10,629 nucleotides of DNA from CAXMPK01 sp964195405 (GCA_964195405.1 CAXMPK010000006.1:1-10629); one strand, 5' to 3'; positions 1-8,070 are shown, numbered from the stretch's first letter. Numbers and translations: made by a program. The notes: generated by a model not told the origin, from the letters alone.

Positions 1-1816
1 TCTGCTCGGCGACCAGCCCATCTTGATTCTGATCCGCGGTCGGATTCCGGCTTGCAGAAACGTTCAGCACGAGCCCCACCTGACTGAGGGCCGTCTCGGC
101 TTGGCTTTCCGACATTTCGAAGAGATCGGGAACGTCCACTGGCTCAGGACCCCGGGATATCACCAAGAGAATCGTGTCCCCGGAGAGCACTTCGGTTCCG
201 GCAGGTGGCTCTGTCCGAATCACGTCACCAGACCCCACCGCGTTGTCAAACTCCTCGTTGACACTGAACTTGAGACCGAGGTCGGCCAACTCGGCGATGG
301 CGTCCCGTTCGCTCATGCCAGAGAGGTCGGGCAAGACGATTACTTCGGGTCCGGTCGACACCACAAGGCTCACCGGCGTCCCGGTTCCCACCACAACACC
401 GGCTCCGGGGTTCTGTTCGATAACGACGTCGATCTCGAAGTCGGCGTCGGGTCGACCTTCGATCGTGCCAACGACCAGGCCGGCGGCTTCGATGTCGGCG
501 ATGGCGTCGTCGAGGTCCTGACCCACGACAGGTGGGACTGCAAACTCCTCGGTCCCCGATGAAACGAAGACCTCCACGGTCGACCCGGATTCGGCTTCGG
601 TGCCCGCTGGTGGGTCGGTGCGGATCACTGCCCCCGTTTCAATCGTTTCGTTGGTCTCGAATGTGGTCTTCACGAGAAACCCGGCGGCCTGGAGAAGCTG
701 CTCTGCATCGTTGAACTGACGGTTGGTCACGTTGGGAACGGCGATCGTCTCGGCGTCGGGATCGTCACCACCGGCCAATTGGAACAGGAAGAACAGGAGG
801 ATCGCCAACGCCACCAGCAAGCCAAACGCCGTGATTATGAATGGCATCTGCGAAGCGGGCTCTTCTTCAATCTGGCGGTAGATCTCGTCGGGTGGCACCG
901 TCGGGGGCGGTACCTGTGAAATCACCTGGGTCGCATCAGCGCCTCCTGCCATCACCGCACCTGCGGCAATGATCGGAGCCACCGCTACCGGGTCGCCCTT
1001 GAGAACGGTGAATAGATCCTGTCGCATCTCCTCCGCCGACTGATAACGGCCGGCTGGGTCTTTGCGTAGCGCCTTCATCACTACGGCGTCGAGCGCCTCG
1101 GGCACATCGGGGTTGAGTGAGGAGGGGACAGGTGCTTCGGCCGATACATGCTGGAACGCAACGGACATTGGGCTGTCACCAGTAAAAGGCGGACGTCCTG
1201 TCAACGTTTCGTACAACACGACGCCAAGCGAGTAGACGTCACTGCGGGCGTCGGCGGCCGCCCCCTGAGCCTGTTCCGGGCTGAAGTAGGTAGCGGTGCC
1301 GATCACCGCTCCGGTGCGCGTCAACTCTTGGCTGTCGTCCCAGGCGCGGGCGATACCGAAGTCGGTCACTTTCACGGTGCCGTCTTTGGCGAGAAGAATG
1401 TTGCCGGGCTTCACATCGCGATGAACAAGACCCGCCTGGTGAGCTACCGAGAGGGCAGCGGCCGTCTCAGCCGCGATCTCAATGGCTCGTCGCGGCAGCA
1501 GGGCGCCCTCCGACTTGAGCACGTCACGAAGCGAACGCCCATCGATGAGTTCCATGACGATGAAGTAGGTGCCCTCGGCTTGCCCCCAGTCATAAATGCC
1601 GACGATGTTTGGATGGCTGAGATTGGCGGCCGCTTGGGCCTCTCGTCGAAACCTCTTTACGAACGCCTCGTCTGAGGAATATTGGGAGTGCAGCACCTTG
1701 ATGGCCACTCTCCGGTTGAGCAGTGTGTCCCTGCCGTCGTATACGTCTGCCATCCCGCCACGGGCGAGGTGGGCCGTGACGTGATATCGCTCGGTGAGTT
1801 CGTTGGGGAGGTCCAT
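1..1816 (-). CDS. pknB: PASTA-domain Ser/Thr protein kinase, PknB type (C-terminus beyond window)
   Basis: Transmembrane receptor-like kinase controlling cell-wall growth and division. 605 codons are visible and the frame is open at the left edge. The cytoplasmic kinase domain spans about residues 11-270. It has a glycine-rich loop with A18 in place of the first Gly, catalytic K40 in VAIK, HRDVKPGN at 132-139, DFG at 152-154, activation-loop T166 and T168 (matching the autophosphorylated pair of mycobacterial PknB), SPE at 179-181 and GDSPMSVAFQHV at 213-224. A juxtamembrane linker and one membrane segment (about 325-347) lead to extracellular PASTA repeats at about 358-421, 425-490, 491-558 and 559 onward, the last truncated. 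PASTA domains bind muropeptides or lipid II. The ATG at 1816 places the kinase domain as in PknB. No clear Shine-Dalgarno precedes it, and it lies 37 bp after pbpA, so it is probably read from the operon transcript. Kinase assignment is very secure; orthology to pknB rests on context and PASTA domains. Confidence 0.96.
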   Translation of the reverse strand, partial: MDLPNELTERYHVTAHLARGGMADVYDGRDTLLNRRVAIKVLHSQYSSDEAFVKRFRREAQAAANLSHPNIVGIYDWGQAEGTYFIVMELIDGRSLRDVLKSEGALLPRRAIEIAAETAAALSVAHQAGLVHRDVKPGNILLAKDGTVKVTDFGIARAWDDSQELTRTGAVIGTATYFSPEQAQGAAADARSDVYSLGVVLYETLTGRPPFTGDSPMSVAFQHVSAEAPVPSSLNPDVPEALDAVVMKALRKDPAGRYQSAEEMRQDLFTVLKGDPVAVAPIIAAGAVMAGGADATQVISQVPPPTVPPDEIYRQIEEEPASQMPFIITAFGLLVALAILLFFLFQLAGGDDPDAETIAVPNVTNRQFNDAEQLLQAAGFLVKTTFETNETIETGAVIRTDPPAGTEAESGSTVEVFVSSGTEEFAVPPVVGQDLDDAIADIEAAGLVVGTIEGRPDADFEIDVVIEQNPGAGVVVGTGTPVSLVVSTGPEVIVLPDLSGMSERDAIAELADLGLKFSVNEEFDNAVGSGDVIRTEPPAGTEVLSGDTILLVISRGPEPVDVPDLFEMSESQAETALSQVGLVLNVSASRNPTADQNQDGLVAEQ

Positions 1817-1853
1817 TTTGGTTAGTGAATGTTAGGGAGGGGTGTGCGCCAAC

Positions 1854-3308
1854 TCATGACTGGCTCGTCAGCCAGGTTTCGATCAGTTGAGACGCTATTG
1901 GCGCGGCTGTGGTTCCCCCCGTTGCGGATTCGCCCGAATTGGGGCTGCCTTCGATGAAGACAGCAAGTGCAATCGTTGGGTTGTCGACGGGTGCGAAACC
2001 GATGAACCATGGATTAGAGAAATCTCCGCTGCCGGTGGCGGTGCCTGTCTTGCCGGCAACCCTGACCCCGGGCACCGCGGCACGACGGCCGGTCCCTTCG
2101 GTAACCACACGTTCCATCATCTGGGCGAGCACCGATGCGGTTTCCGGCGCCATCGCCAGACCGATTTCAGAAAATTCGGTCTCTTCCACTGTTTGTCCAT
2201 CGGCGTCGAAGATCCGTTCCACCAGGTAGGGACGTGCTACAACCCCGTTGTTTGCAACTGCTGCGGCAACCATCGCCATATGCAACGGCGTGGCCCGCAC
2301 GTCGCGTTCCCCGATTCCGCTCTGCCCCAATGCAGCGTCGTCGTCGAGCAACAGCTCAGTAGCCCACACCGCCTCAGGAACGATCCACTCATAACCGATG
2401 TCGCGGTTGAAGCCGATGGCGTCAGAAGTGATTCCGATGTCGATGGCGCCAAGTCGGATCGACAGATCCGCAAACGTCGTATTGCAACTGCCGACGAAGG
2501 CCTGGAGGAGGGTGACAGACTCTCCGTCATTGCACGGCCGACCACCAAAGTTGGCGATCGTCGCCGTCGATCCCGGCAGGTCGAACTCCACCGGATCGGG
2601 GAAAATCGTCCCAGGCTCAACTTGGCCGGTGTCCAACCCTGTCGCTGTGACGACGGTTTTGAATGATGAACCCGGTGCGTACAACTCACGGGTGCCGCGG
2701 TCTTTGAGGGGCCCGGTCGGATCGGTGAGCAAGGTTTCCCACTGTTCTGCTGCGTCGTCCCCAAGAAGGATCATCGGGTCAAAAGAAGGGTTTGAAACCG
2801 CAGCCAACACCGCTCCGGTTCGAGGGTCGATCGCAATGATCGCTCCTCTGTTGTCACCCAATGCTGCAAGAGCAGTGCTCTGGAGCCGGCTGTCGATCGT
2901 TATCTCGAGGTTCTTGGGTCGAAGATCGCGGCCGAGGATTGCCGACACCAGATCGCTGATCGTCAGGTCTCGTCGAGATCGCAACTCGGAGGAGTAAGCC
3001 GCCTCCAGGGCTGAGTCGCCTACCAGGAAGGATGAGTAGCCGACCACGTGTGCGAAGTCGGCGCCCAATGGGTACTCACGCATGAAGTCCCGTGCTCCAT
3101 CCTGCTGCACCGATCGTGCGACCACGGTGCCATCGATGGTGACGATGAGGCCCCGCTCCTTGCCTCGTTCGCTCAAAGCGGGGCGTGGGTTGCGTGGATC
3201 TGTCTTCAGATCATCGGCCCTGATTACTTGGAACCAACTGACCGCCACCAGCAGGGCGGCCATGGCACCCAACACACCTATGGCGAGACGTCGGATCGGC
3301 CCGTTCAC
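1854..3308 (-). CDS. pbpA: Class B penicillin-binding protein (peptidoglycan transpeptidase), PbpA type
   Basis: Membrane-anchored transpeptidase that cross-links peptide stems of new peptidoglycan, working with the adjacent SEDS polymerase. 484 residues, close to mycobacterial PbpA. One N-terminal anchor (about 6-28), a dimerisation/pedestal region (about 40-135), then the transpeptidase domain. The three active-site motifs are visible: SSFK at 214-217 (nucleophile S214), SCN at 274-276 and KTGT at 420-423. The GTG start (3308-3306) overlaps the rodA stop in a GTGA arrangement. A strong GAGGAGG lies inside the end of rodA (3319-3313), 4 nt before the GTG, so translation is coupled to rodA. 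The mature domain retains C259 and C275; C275 sits inside the SxN motif, as in some family members. Function is secure from motifs and neighbours; the symbol follows mycobacterial synteny. Confidence 0.96.
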   Translation of the reverse strand: MNGPIRRLAIGVLGAMAALLVAVSWFQVIRADDLKTDPRNPRPALSERGKERGLIVTIDGTVVARSVQQDGARDFMREYPLGADFAHVVGYSSFLVGDSALEAAYSSELRSRRDLTISDLVSAILGRDLRPKNLEITIDSRLQSTALAALGDNRGAIIAIDPRTGAVLAAVSNPSFDPMILLGDDAAEQWETLLTDPTGPLKDRGTRELYAPGSSFKTVVTATGLDTGQVEPGTIFPDPVEFDLPGSTATIANFGGRPCNDGESVTLLQAFVGSCNTTFADLSIRLGAIDIGITSDAIGFNRDIGYEWIVPEAVWATELLLDDDAALGQSGIGERDVRATPLHMAMVAAAVANNGVVARPYLVERIFDADGQTVEETEFSEIGLAMAPETASVLAQMMERVVTEGTGRRAAVPGVRVAGKTGTATGSGDFSNPWFIGFAPVDNPTIALAVFIEGSPNSGESATGGTTAAPIASQLIETWLTSQS

Positions 3309-4600
3309 GCCGCCTCCTCGTGACTGATCCGGATCAGCAGGGCAACCAGGATCAGGTTGCCGACTAGAGCCGACCCCCCATACGACATGAACGGCAAGGT
3401 GATCCCGGTGAGGGGCACCAAACGGAGGATCCCGCCAATGATCAAGAACACCTGAACCGCGAAGGTGAATGTGAGTCCGGCGGCGAGGAGTTTTCGAAAG
3501 GTGTCCCTGCTCCGGAACGCTATTCCGAGCCCGACTGCGACTACGAGAGCGAACAAGGCCAGTACAGCCACGGACCCTGCGAATCCAAGTTCTTCACCCA
3601 CTGCGGCAAAGATGAAGTCGGTCGACGCATTGGGGATGAGATCGGGGCGACCCAGTCCCGGACCTGCACCCGAGAGGCTCCCGGAGCCCATGGCGAACAG
3701 CCCTTGGGCGATCTGATAACCCTCGTCCTGGTAGTGCTCGAAGGGAGCCAGCCAGGCGATGACTCGGCGCTGAACGTGGTCGAAGGCGAGATAGGAGGAG
3801 ACCGCGGCAACCAGCGCCAGAAGGCCTCCGGCCACTAGGTATCCACTGGCACCAGTAGCTGCGTAGAGCAGCAGGACGAAGCTGGCGAAGAGGAGAAGCG
3901 AGGCTCCGAGGTCTCGTTGCCAGACCAGAATCAGAACACTCCCGCCCCATGCCAAGAGCAACGGGATCAGTTGACGTGGCTCAGGGAAGGTGAAAGGACC
4001 AACGCGACGATGCGCCTCTCTCAGCGCCCGCTGGTGATCGGCCAGATAGGCGGCGACGAAGATCACGAGACCGAGCTTGGCCAGTTCAGCCGGCTGGAAT
4101 TGCATTTGGGTGAAACCGAGATCGAGCACCACCCACAGACGAGAGCCGTTGACCTCGAGACCCTTGATCGGAAGGGCCCAATCGGAAGGAAGATTGGGCA
4201 GCAGCAGCAGGATCACCGATATCAGGAGAATCAGGTTGCGATACCTCCTCAAGACCGAAGTTCCTTGTTTCGAGAGAAGAGCCAGAACGAGAGATGCCAA
4301 TCCGGCTCCAATCAACAGCCACCAACGCTGCAATCCAGCTCGGACGATGTCTAGGCGATAGACCTCGAAAAACCCGATGGCAGTGATGGCCACGACAGGG
4401 GAGATCAATAGAGGTGTTGCTTTTGGTGCCCAGGTTCGGACCGCCAGGTAGATGCCACCAAACGCGATCAGGAAGACCAGCACCGTGAGACCAGTCTGCG
4501 CATCCACCCCGCCGCCCCGCGCGAAGTTGACCAGGGTGACCCCGAAACCGGCGACAATCGATGCCGCGAAGATTGTTACGCCTTCAGCGCTCCGAGTCAT
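3305..4600 (-). CDS. rodA: SEDS-family peptidoglycan glycosyltransferase, RodA/FtsW
   Basis: Polytopic membrane enzyme that polymerises lipid II into glycan strands and partners with a class B PBP. 431 residues with about ten or more hydrophobic segments. SEDS hallmarks: FQPAELAKL at about 168-176, QRDLGAS at 228-234 with D230 matching the essential Asp of the family, STDFIFAAVGEELG at 326-339, and the C-terminal LTGITLPFMSYGGS at 397-410. The extended N-terminus (two to three extra membrane segments before the conserved core) resembles actinobacterial RodA. The ATG at 4600 lies 4 bp after the pstP stop with no obvious Shine-Dalgarno, suggesting reinitiation from pstP. It overlaps pbpA by 4 bp. 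RodA rather than FtsW is inferred from the pstP-pbpA-pknB context; the sequence alone shows only SEDS membership. Confidence 0.95.
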   Translation of the reverse strand: MTRSAEGVTIFAASIVAGFGVTLVNFARGGGVDAQTGLTVLVFLIAFGGIYLAVRTWAPKATPLLISPVVAITAIGFFEVYRLDIVRAGLQRWWLLIGAGLASLVLALLSKQGTSVLRRYRNLILLISVILLLLPNLPSDWALPIKGLEVNGSRLWVVLDLGFTQMQFQPAELAKLGLVIFVAAYLADHQRALREAHRRVGPFTFPEPRQLIPLLLAWGGSVLILVWQRDLGASLLLFASFVLLLYAATGASGYLVAGGLLALVAAVSSYLAFDHVQRRVIAWLAPFEHYQDEGYQIAQGLFAMGSGSLSGAGPGLGRPDLIPNASTDFIFAAVGEELGFAGSVAVLALFALVVAVGLGIAFRSRDTFRKLLAAGLTFTFAVQVFLIIGGILRLVPLTGITLPFMSYGGSALVGNLILVALLIRISHEEAA

Positions 4601-4604
4601 GGAT

Positions 4605-5312
4605 TCAGGTGGACACGTCGACGACGATCACCGTCGTGTTGTCAATCCCGCCCTCTTCATTGGCAATCTCGACCAAGTGCCATGATGCTTCGTCGGCCGT
4701 TCCGTCGCCCAGTGCCTCCTGAATCTCAGCGTCGCTCACCATTTCGTTGAGACCGTCAGAGCAGAGAAGAAGCCGGTCCCCAGGTTCGAGCTCGACGTCG
4801 AACTCATCAATATTGACAAACCTGGTGAGACCGAGGGTCCTTGTGAGCATGTGACGCTGAGGATGGCTGATGGCCTCTTCGGCTGAGATCTGACCCGAAG
4901 CGACGTGCTCGGCGGCCACGGTGTGATCTTCGGTCAATTGGCGGAGTTCGGCACCACGAAGAAGGTATGCCCGGCTGTCGCCGATATGGCCAAACGTCGC
5001 CGTCCCATCAGCGGCCAGAGAGACCAGCGTCAGGGTGGTTCCCATTCCTTCCAACGCCGGGTCACGCGCAACCTCCTCGCGGATCGCCCGGTTGCCGGCC
5101 GCGACCCGATCTGTGGGGTCGACGTCTGTCGACGATGCTGCGTTGACAGCTAGACGTGAGGCGACTTCACCTGCAACATGACCGCCCATGCCGTCGGCAA
5201 CCATGAGGACGGCGGGACCTTCCGACTCACCCGAACTGGTGGGGAAGAGGCTGTCTTCGTTGTTCAAACGCACCATCCCCTGATGTGTGGCTGTCGCCCA
5301 TGTGTATTTCAA
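4605..5312 (-). CDS. pstP: PP2C-family Ser/Thr protein phosphatase, PstP type
   Basis: Metal-dependent phosphatase that dephosphorylates the neighbouring Ser/Thr kinase and its substrates. 235 residues covering only the catalytic domain. Motifs: NNED at 17-20, ADGMGGH at 39-45 (metal ligand D40), GDSRAY at 111-116, LTEDHT at 126-131, LLCSDGL at 182-188 (D186) and GGIDNTT at 221-227 (D224). Mycobacterial PstP carries a transmembrane segment and extracellular tail after this domain. Here the protein ends at VDVST with neither, so it is probably cytoplasmic. The start is TTG at 5312-5310, chosen because GGAGG lies 7 nt upstream and the protein then begins with the usual family N-terminus (WATATHQGMVRLNNED). 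It heads the rodA-pbpA-pknB unit. The expected upstream neighbour fhaB is about 5.1 kb away. Confidence 0.95.
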   Translation of the reverse strand: MKYTWATATHQGMVRLNNEDSLFPTSSGESEGPAVLMVADGMGGHVAGEVASRLAVNAASSTDVDPTDRVAAGNRAIREEVARDPALEGMGTTLTLVSLAADGTATFGHIGDSRAYLLRGAELRQLTEDHTVAAEHVASGQISAEEAISHPQRHMLTRTLGLTRFVNIDEFDVELEPGDRLLLCSDGLNEMVSDAEIQEALGDGTADEASWHLVEIANEEGGIDNTTVIVVDVST

Positions 5313-5693
5313 TGGAATGCCTCCGGATACCTACCCACACTCACATTGGCAGTGGCGACGTGAGGAAGCGCTACTACATAGCCAAACTCCTTCGACGCAC
5401 AAAAGTGGAGCTTGGGTTTGAGCATCTGCGCAAGGATACCTACATCTTTTGGCTGCAGGGCCTGGCAAGAGGGGGGCCAGCCCGAGGAGAGATAGAGCTT
5501 CTCCACGGTCTCATCGTGCGTGAAGACCAGCGACTAGCCGGGGACCCTTTTGTTGACCCAACCTTCAAAAGTGTCGCGTTTCTGGGTCCGGAGAACCGCA
5601 GAATCCGGCTTTCAGCCATCCGAGTGTGTTGGGTAGTCCAGGTGTCAGCAGAATCAGGATTATGGAGGTTTATTGCGTCCTCATCGGTCTCGC
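5313..5693. other. Region with no supported gene upstream of pstP
   Basis: About 380 bp between the broken secreted-protein gene and pstP. Open frames cross it on both strands, notably plus 5285-5839 and minus 5506-5309, but none has a recognisable domain, a convincing ribosome site or a clean boundary, and they contradict one another. It should hold the pstP operon promoter: on the minus strand TTGTGC and TATGTA separated by 16 nt (around 5376-5403) are a weak candidate. A degenerate copy of the recurrent CGCACATAACGGC-like element lies at 5396-5407. Confidence 0.4.
5320..5324 (-). promoter_or_regulatory. Shine-Dalgarno GGAGG deciding the TTG start of pstP
   Basis: On the minus strand GGAGG is followed by 7 nt and then TTG AAA TAC. 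There is no ATG or GTG at an equivalent place, and the protein starting at this TTG aligns with the PP2C N-terminus, so TTG is the best-supported start. Confidence 0.7.
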
Positions 5694-6056
5694 TCAGCAT
5701 TCTGCCTGCTCCACCTGCTCTTGAATGGCCGACCACTCAACCAGCTCCTCTGAGCCAATCCACTCCTCATCTGACACGGCCGTTCCGAGTGGGTCCACCA
5801 CCAAGTATCCGTCAACGACGACAACCTTGCCGCTCTTAGGCTCCTCTTGGGCCAATCGCCAACCGTCACAATTGCGCTTCTAGCCGTCCAACTTCGTGCC
5901 GTAGGTCGCCTCATACCATTCCACCGAGCGGAGACCATCAGGCCCTATCGCGTCATCAACCTGTTCTGCTTGCTCAAGCGTGGTCGCAGTGATAGGGGCC
6001 GTGGTGGTTGACTGCTGAACGCTGGGAGTTGGGGTGCTCGCAGCCGTTATGTGCGG
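5694..6056 (-). pseudogene. Broken secreted/lipoprotein gene: 5' end missing, in-frame amber stop
   Basis: One minus-strand frame reads as a plausible exported protein: a Thr/Ser-rich stretch (STPTPSVQQSTTTAPITATT), then SVEWYEATYGTKLDG, a TAG codon at 5882-5880, then KRNCDGWRLAQEEPKSGKVV and VVDGYLVVDPLGTAVSDEEW, ending in EQAEC and TGA at 5696-5694. There is no ATG or usable GTG before the conserved-looking part: an in-frame TAA at 6059-6057 is followed directly by the 17-bp repeat and then the Thr-rich linker. A signal peptide or lipobox normally precedes such a linker, so the front of the gene appears lost. TAG terminates intact genes nearby (8718, 9657), so recoding is unlikely. The family is not recognised. 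The call rests on composition and frame continuity across the stop. Confidence 0.5.
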
Positions 6057-6058
6057 TT
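6042..6058 (+). repeat. 17-bp inverted repeat, left copy
   Basis: Reads AGCCGTTATGTGCGGTT on the plus strand and is the exact reverse complement of 10020-10036. Identity stops at both ends (6041 and 6059 do not match). The flanking bases outside the two copies, CTCGC on the left and CAGTG on the right, show no target-site duplication. Confidence 0.75.
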
Positions 6059-6089
6059 ACAGAGAGGCTTTGTTGCTGAGTCGACGCTG

Positions 6090-6239
6090 TTAGCTATTGG
6101 GGCTTTCCTCTTTGTCCGTGTCTTGAGCACGCGCTCGCGCCTTTTTCTCGGCTCGGCGTATCGCCCAGATGGCTAGGACTGCCAGTATGACGAAAACGCC
6201 TATCTCGTCGATACCTCCGAGGTGTGCAAGTGTGAACAT
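6090..6239 (-). CDS. Small single-pass membrane protein, last gene of the cupredoxin-like operon
   Basis: 49 residues with one hydrophobic segment (about 12-27, IGVFVILAVLAIWAI), followed by a basic stretch (RRAEKKARARAQ) and an acidic tail (DTDKEESPNS). The positive-inside rule places the C-terminus in the cytoplasm. Its ATG (6239-6237) shares one base with the TGA of the upstream polytopic gene (TGATG), so the two are translationally coupled. It may be a small accessory subunit or stabiliser of that membrane protein. A longer reading of the same frame extends upstream inside the polytopic gene, but its residues look like an out-of-frame translation, so the short start is preferred. No known family is recognised. 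Confidence 0.72.
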   Translation of the reverse strand: MFTLAHLGGIDEIGVFVILAVLAIWAIRRAEKKARARAQDTDKEESPNS

Positions 6240-7597
6240 CAACCTGAAAGAATCAATAATCCGGAGGTGGTTAAACCCACCATGAGAAGGAGCATTGCAT
6301 ACTGGGACCGCACTGCATCGCTCCCAAAATCGGTTAGAGCCCGATCGTGGGCCAGCGTCACGCCTAGGACGTGACCAAGAACGAGTACCCCAACCTGTGC
6401 GTACCAAATCGGCTCGGCGGTGGTGATGAAGAAATCGATCTTCGATTCTGCTGTTCCGAACAGATCCCATCCGAGAGCGAAGGGGTCGGATATCGCAGCA
6501 ATCAACTGTTGACCTTCGAACAGGATCAGGGTCAGATAGTGGGCAACTGCGTAGGCGAAGGCGATCGGAACCAGCGAATGAGCAAACCGGCCGGCGACCT
6601 GGCCGGCAGTCCAGGATCCTGAAACCAACCGGGCGGCCATCCATGACGCCAGGTAGTAGGCGAGACCGACCACAGCCACCGATGCCAACAAGAGCAGCGT
6701 CGATCCTGACGTCGACCGTCCGAAGACGCTGAAAGTGTCGAAAAACCATTTGGTGCCGGAGGCTCCGTCATAGGAGACGGTTCCGATGGCGACTATCACG
6801 AAGAAGGCGAGACCGGGCCACTGGGGGATGACGGTGAGAGCTCGAAGCCATCCCCGCCAGATCAATCTTCCGTCTTCGCGTCGACCCACCGGTGAAATCG
6901 CCGATATGAGTCGGTTGTATGGGGTGAACACGTCAAATGCGGCGAGTCCGGTCTCCCTGCCGACAACGGCCATTGCTGTCATCAGAGCCAGGGTGTAGAC
7001 GAGAGCAGCGACACCGAGTGTCACTGGCGACCCCGACGATGGGTGGACCAACTCCAGCCAAGTGAAGGCAACAAACCCGGCAGCTGCCGGCCACACACCG
7101 GCTGAGGCCGTGACATGAGGGCGCTCTGTCTTACCTATACGGAGGGTCCTTGCGAGAGTGCGCCACGGGTTCAAATCGGTGTACCAGTCTCCGATCACCG
7201 CACCAGCGAAGGGCACCACCAACCAGAACACGACCCAGACCATGACCGGGGCGATGGTGGGTCTGGCGGGGTCGGTCTCCAGACCGAACAATGGTGGGAT
7301 CAACTGGGCAATCACCAGCAAGAGTGCGACAACACCGACCGTTGCGGCGAACCCGCGTCGCCGCAACGAGATAGCGGACGGTTCATGCCGCGGTCCGTCC
7401 TCGAAACGTGGTTCCGGCCACATCAAAGAAAGGACAACAAAGCTGACTACGAGCACAACCGCCGCAGTGACGACAAAATACGAGACCGGAACTGGAAGGT
7501 CGAGACGACCTCCGATGCCGTGTGCCGAAGCGACCGAAGGGAAGGCGACGGTCAGTCCAAGCGTGGCGCTCGCTGTGAAGACAGACCGCTTGGTCAC
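6239..7597 (-). CDS. Polytopic membrane protein of the family often annotated 'fenitrothion hydrolase'
   Basis: 452 residues. The N-terminus has signal-peptide character (about 1-25, ending VASA) followed by HGIGGRLDLPVP. About nine or ten membrane segments follow at roughly 40-60, 83-103, 117-137, 168-184, 192-212, 261-275, 299-320, 340-360, 396-418 and 431-450. Conserved-looking features are LNPWR at 142-146, HSLVPIAFAYAVAHYLTLIL at 340-359, and WYAQVGVLVLGHVLGVTLAH at 398-417. Membrane-embedded histidines H340, H353, H409 and H417 could bind a metal or heme; this is inference. From memory, actinobacterial homologues carry the name fenitrothion hydrolase, probably by annotation transfer, and the physiological function is unknown. 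The GTG start (7597-7595) overlaps the stop of the cupredoxin-like lipoprotein gene (GTGA), with GAGG 7 nt upstream. The stop overlaps the next small gene, so all three form one coupled unit. Confidence 0.85.
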   Translation of the reverse strand: MTKRSVFTASATLGLTVAFPSVASAHGIGGRLDLPVPVSYFVVTAAVVLVVSFVVLSLMWPEPRFEDGPRHEPSAISLRRRGFAATVGVVALLLVIAQLIPPLFGLETDPARPTIAPVMVWVVFWLVVPFAGAVIGDWYTDLNPWRTLARTLRIGKTERPHVTASAGVWPAAAGFVAFTWLELVHPSSGSPVTLGVAALVYTLALMTAMAVVGRETGLAAFDVFTPYNRLISAISPVGRREDGRLIWRGWLRALTVIPQWPGLAFFVIVAIGTVSYDGASGTKWFFDTFSVFGRSTSGSTLLLLASVAVVGLAYYLASWMAARLVSGSWTAGQVAGRFAHSLVPIAFAYAVAHYLTLILFEGQQLIAAISDPFALGWDLFGTAESKIDFFITTAEPIWYAQVGVLVLGHVLGVTLAHDRALTDFGSDAVRSQYAMLLLMVGLTTSGLLILSG

Positions 7598-8070
7598 GGG
7601 GCAACCTCGATGAGGAATAGCCGGACGTGAGTGTCTTCAAGCTCGACCTCAAAAATCCCCAGTGCATCAGCGGTGAACGCGACCACGGTTACCTCCGATG
7701 GTGCCAAATCGAAGCGGATGTCGTACCCGTGGACGTGAATTTCGCCTTCGACCGAACTGAGGACAGTGATCGCAACTTCGTCACCGACCTTCTGCTCAAA
7801 AACGTCCGGTCCGTGGACAACGATCTCGTCATCCTCATCGTCGCCACCCTCGAGGACCACGTCGTACTCCTCGGCGTAGATGGTGGTGGTGTCCGCAGCG
7901 GTCGTTGTGACCCCTCCGGTTGTGGTCGTCGCCAAAGAGGCTTCCGTACTCGATGTCAGCGTTGGTTCCACAACCGGAGTGGTCGTGGACCCCTGAGGGT
8001 CGGGATTCTGTACCGAACAGGCTGTCACCAACAGTTCGAAAGCCAGGAGAATCGTGATCGTGCGGCGCAT
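7594..8070 (-). CDS. Lipoprotein with a Thr-rich linker and a cupredoxin-like domain
   Basis: 158 residues. The signal peptide (1-17) ends in lipobox LVTAC, with C18 as the predicted lipidated residue. A Thr/Ser-rich linker (about 28-63) holds the domain off the membrane, and an acidic stretch (GGDDEDDE, 75-82) precedes a beta-rich domain (about 83-158). It contains HVHGYD at 112-117, FTADALGIFEVEL at 132-144 and a closing strand LFLIEV. This pattern suits the cupredoxin fold. However, the mature protein has no Cys, so a classical type 1 copper site is not possible; H86, H112, H114 and H148 are the only histidines. It could be a copper or redox accessory protein or only a structural domain. 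It overlaps the downstream polytopic gene by 4 bp. The ATG at 8070 lacks a Shine-Dalgarno and may be leaderless. Confidence 0.87.
   Translation of the reverse strand: MRRTITILLAFELLVTACSVQNPDPQGSTTTPVVEPTLTSSTEASLATTTTGGVTTTAADTTTIYAEEYDVVLEGGDDEDDEIVVHGPDVFEQKVGDEVAITVLSSVEGEIHVHGYDIRFDLAPSEVTVVAFTADALGIFEVELEDTHVRLFLIEVAP

Noticed and set aside
1757..1768. Loss of the first Gly in the kinase glycine-rich loop (A18) as a sign of an inactive kinase
   Set aside because: Lys40, HRD, DFG and the activation-loop Thr pair are all present, and Ala at this place occurs in active actinobacterial kinases.
1887..3327. Several plus-strand frames of 75-260 codons across pbpA
   Set aside because: They are antisense shadows of a motif-confirmed penicillin-binding protein, with Arg/Pro/Ser-rich composition and no domain.
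5309..5506. Minus-strand 65-codon frame ending at the pstP start
   Set aside because: The overlap with the pstP TTG looks like translational coupling, but the protein has no recognisable domain and no good start site. The overlap can arise by chance from TTGA.
5285..5839. Plus-strand open frame of 184 codons running antisense to the pstP start and the 5694-6056 remnant
   Set aside because: Parts look protein-like (LGFEHLRKDTYIFWLQGLAR), but it has no ribosome site, overlaps two better-supported minus-strand features and becomes Pro/Ser/Arg-rich at its end. No family is recognised.
6240..6749. Long version of the small membrane protein (219 codons)
   Set aside because: The added part overlaps the polytopic gene in another frame and has Arg/Ser/Cys-rich composition typical of a wrong frame; the 49-residue form starts exactly at the overlap with the upstream stop.
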